This document shows positions 41,171 through 48,907 of a stretch of DNA of 64,000 bases, piece after piece. The position numbers and the translations under genes were made by a program. The DNA is taken from positions 310,001 to 374,000 of the forward strand of contig CAXVYS010000009.1 of NCBI GenBank assembly GCA_963422675.2, written 5' to 3'. The notes under the pieces are model-generated. The model saw nothing but the letters and a program-made list of their open reading frames with translations, was not told where the DNA came from and did not search any database. The first letter of the stretch is position 1; the number at the start of each line of letters is the position of its first letter. This stretch comes from UBA4416 sp963422675. Its GTDB lineage: Bacteria; Bacteroidota; Bacteroidia; B-17B0; Aurantibacillaceae.

Positions 41171-42765
41171 TGACAACAGAAGATATAGCGGATGCTTTAG
41201 AAATTACGGCGAAATTAATGGAGCTTCATAACGAGAATCCGTTTAAGGTAAAAGCCATAAGCAGCGCCGCTTACAAGTTAGGTAAAACACGTTTGGATCT
41301 CAATGGACAAACGGTAGAAGAGTTAATAAAAATTGAAGGTATTAGTAAAAGTCTGGCAGAGAAAATAGTAGACTTTACTACAACAGGTACCACCAAAGAG
41401 CTGAAAGAATTAATGGCGAAAACACCGGTGGGTGTTATTGATATGTTGGGTATAAAGGGTTTGGGGCCAAAAAAAGTAAGGCAGTTGTGGATGGAGCTTG
41501 AATTGGAAAGTGTAACCGATCTGTTATATGCCTGTCATGAAAATCGTTTGGTTGAATTAAAAGGTTTTGGAGAAAAAACACAAAATACGATTATTCAGAA
41601 TATTGAATTCAAATTAAATAACACCGGTAAATTTCATTTCGCATATGCCGAAAAAATAGTGGCACCCATCCTTGAATCACTTCTGAAATTAACCGATCTG
41701 GTAAGGCTTACAGGAGCGATGTATCGTAAATGTGAGATCATTGAAGAAATTGACATCCTGGTGGGGGATGAGGGCATTGACCTGGATGAATATGGATCGG
41801 AAACCATTCCCATCAATTTTATACAGGTTAATGAAACGGTGTTTTACCGGAAGTTAGTGGAAACATCCTCAACCTCCGGGCATTTGGAAGGAATTAATTT
41901 TCCGGCACTGGAAACGAAAAAATACACCAGCGAAGAAGCTATTTATTCCAATTTAAAGATTCAATACTGCGAACCTGAATTGCGGGAAGGGTTGTTTGAA
42001 ATTGAAAAAGCAAAACATAATCAGCTACCCAAACTCATTGAGTATACTGATTTAAGAGGTATTTTACATAATCACTCCACATACAGTGACGGGATGAATA
42101 CCCTGGAAGAAATGGCCCTATATTGCAAGGAATTGGGGTATGAGTATTTAGGAATGTGTGATCACTCGCAAACCGCTGTGTATGCCGGTGGATTAAAGGC
42201 TGAAACAATTTTGTTGCAACACCTGGAAATTGAAAAATTAAACAAACAATTATTTCCATTCAAAATTTTTAAGGGAATTGAAAGTGATATTTTAGGAAAC
42301 GGTGATCTGGATTATCCCGAAGAGATTTTAAAAACATTTGATTTCATTGTAGCATCCGTTCATGCCAATTTAAAAATGGATGAAGAAAAAGCAACGACCC
42401 GTTTATTAAAAGCTATTGAAAATCCGTATACTACTATTTTGGGACATCCTACAGGGCGCTTACTGTTAGGCCGTCCCGGTTATCCTTTAGATCATAAAAA
42501 AATTATTGATGCCTGTGCCGCTAATAAGGTAGTCATAGAATTGAATGCGCACCCATATCGGTTAGATATCGATTGGCGATGGATCCCTTATTGTCTCGAA
42601 AAGGGAGTGATGATCTCCATTAACCCCGATGCCCATCAGCTCAAGGGATACCACGATATGCGCTATGGGATTAACGTGGCACGTAAAGGTTTATTAACAA
42701 AAGATAACTGCTTAAATGCAATGGATTTAAATACATTTGAAACGTATCTTTCATCTAATAAATAA
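41167..42765 (+). CDS. PolX-like protein: HhH plus PHP exonuclease, damaged polymerase site
   Basis: A 532-residue protein with the PolX order: N-terminal helical 8-kDa-type region and helix-hairpin-helix motifs ('IEGISKSLAEKIVDFT', 'LGIKGLGPKKVRQLW', 'LKGFGEKTQNTI'), a shortened polymerase-X-like palm (about 160-280) and a C-terminal PHP domain (about 297-530). The PHP site is intact: 'LHNHSTYSDGMNTLEE', 'MCDHSQ', 'GIESDIL', 'ILGHPTGR' and 'NPDAHQ'. The polymerase signature GS-x-RR...GDxD is replaced by 'TGAMYRKCEIIEEIDIL', losing the first catalytic Asp. It probably works as a DNA 3'-5' exonuclease or AP-site processing enzyme rather than a polymerase. Confidence 0.86.
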   Translation: MMTTEDIADALEITAKLMELHNENPFKVKAISSAAYKLGKTRLDLNGQTVEELIKIEGISKSLAEKIVDFTTTGTTKELKELMAKTPVGVIDMLGIKGLGPKKVRQLWMELELESVTDLLYACHENRLVELKGFGEKTQNTIIQNIEFKLNNTGKFHFAYAEKIVAPILESLLKLTDLVRLTGAMYRKCEIIEEIDILVGDEGIDLDEYGSETIPINFIQVNETVFYRKLVETSSTSGHLEGINFPALETKKYTSEEAIYSNLKIQYCEPELREGLFEIEKAKHNQLPKLIEYTDLRGILHNHSTYSDGMNTLEEMALYCKELGYEYLGMCDHSQTAVYAGGLKAETILLQHLEIEKLNKQLFPFKIFKGIESDILGNGDLDYPEEILKTFDFIVASVHANLKMDEEKATTRLLKAIENPYTTILGHPTGRLLLGRPGYPLDHKKIIDACAANKVVIELNAHPYRLDIDWRWIPYCLEKGVMISINPDAHQLKGYHDMRYGINVARKGLLTKDNCLNAMDLNTFETYLSSNK

Positions 42766-42769
42766 CTGG

Positions 42770-43219
42770 TTGAAACTAACACTTATACTTTTTGCATGTG
42801 CTATTTCGGCGGCCGTTTATGGTCAGCCGGATAGTTGTTCGTTTTTCGGAAACAAACCGATATATCCTTATTATATTCCCGGTGGACTGAGCAACGGTAA
42901 AGATTTTTATACCGTTAAAAAAGAGTTTCAAAAAATAATTATAGCTCAAACAGCATTTAACGGTATTATAACCGTTAACTTTTTTATTAATTACAAAGGT
43001 GATGCTGATTTTTATAGAACGCAGGTGTGTGATTTGAATTATACGCCCTATACAATAAACACCGAATTGGAACCTTTATGCAGCCAGGTTTTATTGGCGG
43101 TAAAGCAAGCGGGGCCATGGAAGCCCGCTATGGATCATCAAAAAAATCTCATTAACTCACGTAAGTTTTATTCATTCAGATTTAATAACGGTAAACTCAT
43201 TGAAGTACTTCCTAAATAG
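42770..43219 (+). CDS. Secreted hypothetical protein, TonB-C-like fold
   Basis: A protein of 149 residues from the TTG at 42770, or 160 from the in-frame TTG at 42737 inside the polX-like gene. The later TTG gives the neat signal peptide 'MKLTLILFACAISAAVYGQ' and follows the upstream stop by 4 nt, so I prefer it; no ATG or GTG is available. The mature part has 'GIITVNFFINYKGDADFYR' and 'VLLAVKQAGPWKPAMD', reminiscent of the TonB C-terminal domain as found in secreted Bacteroidota proteins, without the proline-rich spacer of a true TonB. The next gene overlaps its end by 20 nt. Confidence 0.6.
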   Translation: MKLTLILFACAISAAVYGQPDSCSFFGNKPIYPYYIPGGLSNGKDFYTVKKEFQKIIIAQTAFNGIITVNFFINYKGDADFYRTQVCDLNYTPYTINTELEPLCSQVLLAVKQAGPWKPAMDHQKNLINSRKFYSFRFNNGKLIEVLPK

Positions 43220-44093
43220 TTATATCCTGTTGTGTATGCTTTGCAGCTTCACGGGAAAATCCCAAACGGATACCCTTGATTTTTATTATAAACTGGAGCG
43301 TTGCACGAAACAATGTAATGCTCAAAAGATTTTGGAGTATTTAGAGAAAAATAATTTCAATAAAAAAGAGATCTTACATGTTGGTTCTTATATCTCTTAT
43401 TATGGAAATGATAAATGTGCAAATGAATTAATGAATCTTTGTATTGCTAAAAACGATTCGATAACAGAAGATGACTGGCATATGTATTCTGTGCAAAATA
43501 CCAAACATGGAAATTATGCTGAGGCCATACAAGCTCTGGACAAAAGCCTGGCCATTAATGCTAAGGAAATTGAAGGCTATTACGGCTGGGTATTGCTATA
43601 TTATTACAGAGATTATGAAAGGTCGCTTTTGCATTTGAACCATTATGACGATTTAGCACCAAATGATGTGGAAGCCCCCGTAGGCGAAAATATTCATTTT
43701 CTAAAGGGCCTTTGCTATTACCAATTAAGGCAATATCAAAACGCTATTAAGGAGTTTGAATTAAATGAAACGTTTGAAGTAAAACGATTCGGACAAAAAT
43801 ACTGTAACGCATATATTTATTTTTACATGGCGAGATGTTATGAAAAAATAACTAATTTAAAGCAGGCAGAAATTTATTATAAAAAGGCAATTAAATACAC
43901 TCAGTTTCCTGTAGAAGCTAACTATTATTTAGGGATGCTCTATAAATATAAAAAAGATAATGCGACGCTGGCGATGAAGTATTTTAAAGAGTCTTATAAT
44001 TTATTATTGAAAGGCTATAAGCAACAGGATATTTATGTGGAGCTTTTTGATGAAGTATATATGTCGCAGCTTTCAGAAGAATTTGAATACTAA
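43200..44093 (+). CDS. Secreted tetratricopeptide-repeat protein
   Basis: A 297-residue protein starting at a TTG (43200) that overlaps the previous gene by 20 nt; there is no earlier ATG giving the signal peptide. The N-terminus 'MKYFLNSYILLCMLCSFTGKSQ' is a signal peptide. Several TPR units follow, for example 'GNYAEAIQALDKSLAINAKE' (about 100-119), 'LKGLCYYQLRQYQNAIKEFE' and 'YIYFYMARCYEKITNLKQAE'. TPRs mediate protein contacts, so it may be a periplasmic or outer-membrane scaffold. It belongs to the run of coupled genes from ispD to the GH3 gene. Confidence 0.75.
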   Translation: MKYFLNSYILLCMLCSFTGKSQTDTLDFYYKLERCTKQCNAQKILEYLEKNNFNKKEILHVGSYISYYGNDKCANELMNLCIAKNDSITEDDWHMYSVQNTKHGNYAEAIQALDKSLAINAKEIEGYYGWVLLYYYRDYERSLLHLNHYDDLAPNDVEAPVGENIHFLKGLCYYQLRQYQNAIKEFELNETFEVKRFGQKYCNAYIYFYMARCYEKITNLKQAEIYYKKAIKYTQFPVEANYYLGMLYKYKKDNATLAMKYFKESYNLLLKGYKQQDIYVELFDEVYMSQLSEEFEY

Positions 44094-44110
44094 ACCCAGA
44101 ATAAAATAAT

Positions 44111-45628
44111 ATGCCCATTCTAAACTCTATCGCATCCTGGTTAATGAAAAAACGGATGCACCAGATCGAACTCTTCATGAAATATCCTCATGATGTTCAG
44201 GACGAATGGATGCATCAATTAATTTCTTCGGCAAAGGACACGGAGTTTGGTAAACGGCACGATTTTAAATCGATTAAAACCTATGAGCAGTTTAAACGAC
44301 ATATTCCTGTTCAGGATTATGAAAGCCTGAAACCCCTTATAGAACGCACCCGCAGAGGAGAACAAAATTTATTATGGAATTCGGATATTAAGTGGTTCGC
44401 TAAAAGTAGCGGTACAACGGATAAAAGCAAATTTATTCCGGTGAGTAAAGAATTTCTGGATGGTTGCCATTATAACGGAGGTCGTGATATGATTACGTTT
44501 CAATGCATCAATAATGCAGATACAAAACTCTTTACAGGAAAAAATCTGGCCCTGGGAGGAAGCTTTAAGACAGACCATTTTGGAGATCATCATTCATTTC
44601 ATGGCGATGTAAGCGCCATCATTATTCAGAATTTACCGATGTGGGCTGAGTATTTCAGAGCACCGGATGTAAATATTGCCTTAATGGATAATTGGGAAGA
44701 TAAGCTGGAGCAAATGGCTACTTCTATGGCCAATGAAAATGTAACCAGTTTGGCCGGTGTTCCAAGCTGGATGCTGGTGTTGCTGAAACGTATTTTAGAA
44801 TTGAAAAAGGCAGATAGTCTGAAAGATATCTGGCCGAATTTAGAAGTGTATTTTCATGGCGGAGTGAGCTTTACACCTTACAGAGAATTATTTGAACGTT
44901 TATTCAATAACGATAAAATTGCTTATATGCAGCTATATAGTGCGTCGGAAGGCTTTTTTGGAATACAGGATGAGAGGGTAAGTGATGAAATGCTGATGAT
45001 GTTGGATTATGGAATCTATTATGAATTTATTCCGGTATCCGAATTAAATAAAGAAAATCCACAAACCTATAATTTATCTGAAGTTCAAAAAGGAAAAGAT
45101 TATGCAATGCTCATTAGCACCAATGCGGGTTTATGGCGTTACCAGGTAGGCGATACGCTTCGTTTTACAAATCTGAGTCCGTACCGTTTTATTATTACAG
45201 GGCGAACCAAGCAATACATCAATGCTTTTGGAGAAGAGCTCATGATTCACAATGCTGAACTTGCTTTAAAAACGGCTTGCGAAAAAACACGGGCTCATAT
45301 TATTGATTTTACAGTTGCTCCTGTTTTTATGAATGAAAATACGGGTGCACACCAGTGGCTTATTGAGTTTGAACAGGAACCAAATAACTTCGATTTCTTT
45401 AAAAGTGTATTGGATGATACACTCAAACACATTAATTCGGATTATGAGGCGAAACGTTTTAATAATTATGTTTTGCAGTTTCCTATGGTAAACGTATTGC
45501 CGAAAGGAACATTTTATAACTGGTTAAAAGCAAATAATAAATTAGGTGGTCAGTATAAAGTGCCGCGTTTAAGCAACGACAGAAAGGTTGTTGAGGAATT
45601 ACTAAGTGGACTGAAAAACCAGGAATAG
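44111..45628 (+). CDS. GH3 family acyl-adenylating protein
   Basis: A 505-residue protein of the GH3 family, known in plants as amino-acid conjugating enzymes of jasmonate and auxin and found widely in Bacteroidota with unknown substrates. Landmarks are the ATP-binding 'KWFAKSSGTTDKSKFIPVS' (about residue 94), 'YSASEGFFGIQDE' (about 277) and 'YRFIITGRTKQYINAFGEEL' (about 358), the acyl-adenylate pattern. Soluble, cytoplasmic. It begins 17 bp after the TPR gene's stop, closing the operon. It may activate a carboxylic acid and join it to an amine, but the substrates cannot be told here. Confidence 0.87.
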   Translation: MPILNSIASWLMKKRMHQIELFMKYPHDVQDEWMHQLISSAKDTEFGKRHDFKSIKTYEQFKRHIPVQDYESLKPLIERTRRGEQNLLWNSDIKWFAKSSGTTDKSKFIPVSKEFLDGCHYNGGRDMITFQCINNADTKLFTGKNLALGGSFKTDHFGDHHSFHGDVSAIIIQNLPMWAEYFRAPDVNIALMDNWEDKLEQMATSMANENVTSLAGVPSWMLVLLKRILELKKADSLKDIWPNLEVYFHGGVSFTPYRELFERLFNNDKIAYMQLYSASEGFFGIQDERVSDEMLMMLDYGIYYEFIPVSELNKENPQTYNLSEVQKGKDYAMLISTNAGLWRYQVGDTLRFTNLSPYRFIITGRTKQYINAFGEELMIHNAELALKTACEKTRAHIIDFTVAPVFMNENTGAHQWLIEFEQEPNNFDFFKSVLDDTLKHINSDYEAKRFNNYVLQFPMVNVLPKGTFYNWLKANNKLGGQYKVPRLSNDRKVVEELLSGLKNQE

Positions 45629-45676
45629 GCCGCCGGTCAGTTAGCCAATTGTTAGTGTATGTTTATCAATATCGAA

Positions 45677-46594
45677 TCAATAAAAAATATTGGGTGATGT
45701 ATAGCCGTTTAAAAACAGCTTTGGTTTTCTGACCTTCTGACCTTTTCTATACAAGTATTGATTGCTCTCTGTATCAATCATAGGGACATATAGATTTTGT
45801 GCTTTGTTCCATTTTTTAGGAATAAACGGCATATCATGGATGAATTTATTTTGCACGGCATTTCTTACCTGCTCGGCATCAATGCCCACATTGGCCTGCA
45901 GGTATTGCCCATATTCATTGGCGTATTTTACCTGCCCACTCAGCAAGCCATGCGAAGTAGTACTATACAAACCACTGGTAGAATTTAAGTAACCAATGTG
46001 TGGAAATAAAGAATCTGTTCTGACAGCCCCTCCCATTTGTCCTGTCCATAGGGTACAATTAAGTGCATACTGAATATGTTTATCCTGGTATTGTAATAAA
46101 AAGGCACCTGTCCTGAACCTATCCAGCATAGGCTTTGCCAACAAATCGTTTTCTACGATTACAGAAATACGGTCGAACTGAAAAGCAACAATTCCTGTAA
46201 CCTGTGAGGTTTTTAATTTATTGTACCAGAAATTATAACTGTACGAAACAGAATTTTTATAACCTGTTTGATTTCCAATGGAACTGATAAACTGATTGGT
46301 TTCGTTGTTTGTTTTTCCATAACCAAGGCATACACCAAGGGCAGAGCTCAACTCCGTATGTTCTCCTTTCGGACCAAGGTTTTTTAGATTATCATATACT
46401 CTTATCGAAGCATTTACCTGTGCAAACTGATATACGTAATATCCCTGGATCACAAAGCCAAAACGTTGCACATGTGTTCCAATAGCACCAACGAAGCCGA
46501 CATTAAATCCGTAATTCTTATAAACTTCTAACTGGGAAAAGAGATTTGAATAAGCTCCTGCCACAAAAAAAAATATAAGAATTTTTGTTTTCAT
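45677..46594 (-). CDS. Toxin-23-like / beta-barrel-like secreted protein
   Basis: A 305-residue exported protein with signal peptide 'MKTKILIFFFVAGAYSNLFSQ'. The body alternates strands: 'GFNVGFVGAIGTHVQRFGF', 'VNASIRVYDNLKNLGPKGEH', 'SSALGVCLGYG', 'NQTGYKNSVSYSYNFWYN' and 'LLAKPMLDRFRTGAFLLQYQ'. This pattern matches proteins that databases call 'polymorphic toxin type 23' (Ntox23) in Bacteroidota; the strand pattern and signal peptide fit an outer-membrane barrel better than a nuclease toxin. No immunity gene or toxin delivery domain is present. It lies 49 bp beyond the GH3 stop on the opposite strand. Confidence 0.6.
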   Translation of the reverse strand: MKTKILIFFFVAGAYSNLFSQLEVYKNYGFNVGFVGAIGTHVQRFGFVIQGYYVYQFAQVNASIRVYDNLKNLGPKGEHTELSSALGVCLGYGKTNNETNQFISSIGNQTGYKNSVSYSYNFWYNKLKTSQVTGIVAFQFDRISVIVENDLLAKPMLDRFRTGAFLLQYQDKHIQYALNCTLWTGQMGGAVRTDSLFPHIGYLNSTSGLYSTTSHGLLSGQVKYANEYGQYLQANVGIDAEQVRNAVQNKFIHDMPFIPKKWNKAQNLYVPMIDTESNQYLYRKGQKVRKPKLFLNGYTSPNIFY

Positions 46595-46626
46595 GTATTC
46601 ATACTAAAGATAGTATTTTAACTACT

Positions 46627-47157
46627 TTAGTTTTTAATGAAATCCGAAACCGTTTGTTTCAATTCGTCTTCCTGTAAATTGTTATTGTAAACGATCAGGT
46701 CTGATTGGTTATAAAACACTTCACGCGCTTTTAATAGATTTTCAATATAAGCCATCATGTCTTTATCTTCCTGGCCTGCCAGTAAAGGCCTTGTAGCTGC
46801 TTTAATGCCGAACACTCTTTTGTAAAGGTCTTCCGCATCCATTTTAAGATAGATCAGTTTGCCGTGTTGTTTTAATAATTCTAAGTTCGAATTAAAACAA
46901 GGTGTTCCACCTCCTAAGGCAATAATCGTTTTTTGATTACCTTCAATACATTCCTGTAACGAGGCTGTCTCCATTTTTCTGAACTCCTCCTCACCAAGAT
47001 CTTTAAAGATCTCAGTAATATTTTTATCAAATTTGTTTTCGGTGTATTCGTCCAGGTCAATAAAATGATAGCCGATCGCTTTAGCTAATTTTTTACCATG
47101 CGTTGTTTTTCCTGAGCTCATAAAGCCACAGATAAATAATAGATTCTTATTTTCCAT
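46627..47157 (-). CDS. aroK: Shikimate kinase
   Basis: A 176-residue shikimate kinase, which phosphorylates shikimate for aromatic amino-acid synthesis. The P-loop is 'GFMSSGKTTHGKKLA' with K17-T18; shikimate-binding residues are seen in 'FIDLDEYTENKFDKNI', 'EEEFRKMETASLQE' and 'IALGGGTPCFN', with the lid Arg in 'ATRPLLAGQ'. Cytoplasmic. The KdsB gene ends 8 bp upstream on the same strand, so the two form an operon. The length is normal. Confidence 0.93.
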   Translation of the reverse strand: MENKNLLFICGFMSSGKTTHGKKLAKAIGYHFIDLDEYTENKFDKNITEIFKDLGEEEFRKMETASLQECIEGNQKTIIALGGGTPCFNSNLELLKQHGKLIYLKMDAEDLYKRVFGIKAATRPLLAGQEDKDMMAYIENLLKAREVFYNQSDLIVYNNNLQEDELKQTVSDFIKN

Positions 47158-47165
47158 TCCTGTAA

Positions 47166-47915
47166 TTACTTTTCAATCTTCATTAATCGGATCACTTTTT
47201 CAATATCCGCGGGAGTGTCCACACAATGGCTGTCGAAATCAGTTATAGCACATCTTACTTTATAGCCGTTTTCAATCCATCTTAATTGCTCCAGAGATTC
47301 TGCTTTTTCCAATGGAGAAGGTTTTAAACGGGTAATGCTTTCCAGGATATCTCTTCTGTAAGCATACATCCCTACATGCCTGAAATAAGGATGGTGTTTG
47401 TGCCATTCACTTTCAGGCTTTCCTTTTATAAAAGGAATTACCATGCGGCTAAAATAAAGGGCTTCCATGTTGGCATTAAGGGTGATTTTTACTTCACCGG
47501 TATCAAACAATACTTCGTGCGAATCCACAGGAATCATTAGTGTAGCAAGTTCTGTTGTTCCATCACATACTTCACATAACAGGTCAATCTGGCTTGGATC
47601 AATAAACGGTTCATCACCCTGTATATTTATAACATATTCGTAATCTTCTTCAATCTTTTGAAAGGCCTCAAAGCAACGGTCTGTTCCACTGGGGTGATCT
47701 GCTTTTGTGTACACCACATTTCCTCCGAAAGACGTCACATGATCATGAATTCTTTCGTCATCGGTAGCCACATACACATCGGTTAATAAAGGAGATTTGA
47801 TCGCCTGTTCATACACACGCTGTATCATACTTTTACCAAGAATATCAATTAATGGTTTTCCCGGAAAACGGGTGGAAGCATATCGTGCCGGAATAATTCC
47901 TACTATAGGGTTCAT
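47166..47915 (-). CDS. kdsB: 3-deoxy-manno-octulosonate cytidylyltransferase
   Basis: A 249-residue enzyme that activates KDO as CMP-KDO for LPS core synthesis. The N-terminus 'IIPARYASTRFPGKPL' and the blocks 'VYVATDDERIHDHV', 'HPSGTDRCFEAF' and 'NIQGDEPFIDP' are the KdsB signatures, and 'SPLEKAESLEQLRWIENGY' is the usual C-terminal helix. Its presence implies a KDO-containing LPS. It is 8 bp upstream of aroK in the same transcript. Confidence 0.94.
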   Translation of the reverse strand: MNPIVGIIPARYASTRFPGKPLIDILGKSMIQRVYEQAIKSPLLTDVYVATDDERIHDHVTSFGGNVVYTKADHPSGTDRCFEAFQKIEEDYEYVINIQGDEPFIDPSQIDLLCEVCDGTTELATLMIPVDSHEVLFDTGEVKITLNANMEALYFSRMVIPFIKGKPESEWHKHHPYFRHVGMYAYRRDILESITRLKPSPLEKAESLEQLRWIENGYKVRCAITDFDSHCVDTPADIEKVIRLMKIEK

Positions 47916-48058
47916 AATAACGATTGGTTTTTAAGAGCGTTAAACAGAGGAGTATCATCTGCCTGGTATGGCATTTTTGTAATCCCCTTTCACAAATTTA
48001 CTAAAATTATAGGTACACATTTGTATTATAATAGCATAACTATTACCTTTAAAAAAAT

Positions 48059-48907
48059 ATGCGGCTTCCGGTTACAATCATAATTGTTTTTTGTTCTCTC
48101 GCCACGTTTTCACAACATTCTAAAGAGCACCTCAAAGATTTTAAGATTATTACGGATATGATGGATTCTGTGAAAAAAATCACGTATCTCCGTTGTAGTA
48201 TGAGGTCCCTGGAACGCATAGAAACGGGTTTTTCCACGGCAAATACAAAAGTAAAACTCCAGATATATCCCCGTAAATCGTATTTACAAAACCAGGATAA
48301 AAAGTTAGAAGTATTATACAACAGCGAGCATTCCTTAAATAAATGTATTGTTAAGCCACATGTGTTTCCTTATTTTACGCTTACCCTCGACCCCCGGGGA
48401 AACCTGATGCGTAAAAATCAGCATTTTACTATTTTTGAATTAGGGTTTGATTTCACCGTTAAAACCATTGCTATTGCATTAAGTAAAGAAAAAGATCAAA
48501 TTGCTAAGCACCTTAGTTTAGTGGGTAAGGTGGAGAAAAATAAGATGAACTGCTATTTGTTTGTTTACGAAAACAATTCGTTTAGCTATACTGATTATGT
48601 TGTTCAGCCTAAGGAAACGGTATCTTCCATAGCTACTAAGTTTGTAGTGAACGATTACATGGTTCGTACCAAAAATAATCTGTATGATGATTATGGTTAT
48701 CTTAAAGTGGGAAGCAAAGTAAAAATTCCTTCTTTTTATTGTAAGAAAGCATTATTCTACATTGATGAAAAAACCATGTTACCGGTAAGCGTTACCATTT
48801 ATGATGAAGTAGGGCTATTTGAAACTTACGAATACATGGATCTTGAATTAAATAAACCCATTCCTGCTACTGAATTTATGAGAAGCTTTAAAGGTTATGG
48901 TTTCTAA
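48059..48907 (+). CDS. DUF1571-like secreted protein with inserted LysM-like segment
   Basis: A 282-residue exported protein; signal peptide 'MRLPVTIIIVFCSLATFSQ'. The flanks resemble the LolA-like fold of DUF1571 proteins ('KITYLRCSMRSLERIETGF', 'KVKLQIYPRKSYLQN', 'YIDEKTMLPVSVTIYDEVGL'). Between residues about 180 and 225 sits a LysM-like module ('YVVQPKETVSSIATKF', 'LKVGSKVKIP') that may tether the protein to peptidoglycan. Its stop overlaps the stop of the convergent prolyl-oligopeptidase gene by 4 nt. The function of DUF1571 proteins is not established. Confidence 0.65.
   Translation: MRLPVTIIIVFCSLATFSQHSKEHLKDFKIITDMMDSVKKITYLRCSMRSLERIETGFSTANTKVKLQIYPRKSYLQNQDKKLEVLYNSEHSLNKCIVKPHVFPYFTLTLDPRGNLMRKNQHFTIFELGFDFTVKTIAIALSKEKDQIAKHLSLVGKVEKNKMNCYLFVYENNSFSYTDYVVQPKETVSSIATKFVVNDYMVRTKNNLYDDYGYLKVGSKVKIPSFYCKKALFYIDEKTMLPVSVTIYDEVGLFETYEYMDLELNKPIPATEFMRSFKGYGF

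Noticed and set aside
45677..46594. Toxin-immunity locus
   Set aside because: No immunity gene, no delivery domain, and the protein has a simple signal peptide with barrel-like strands.
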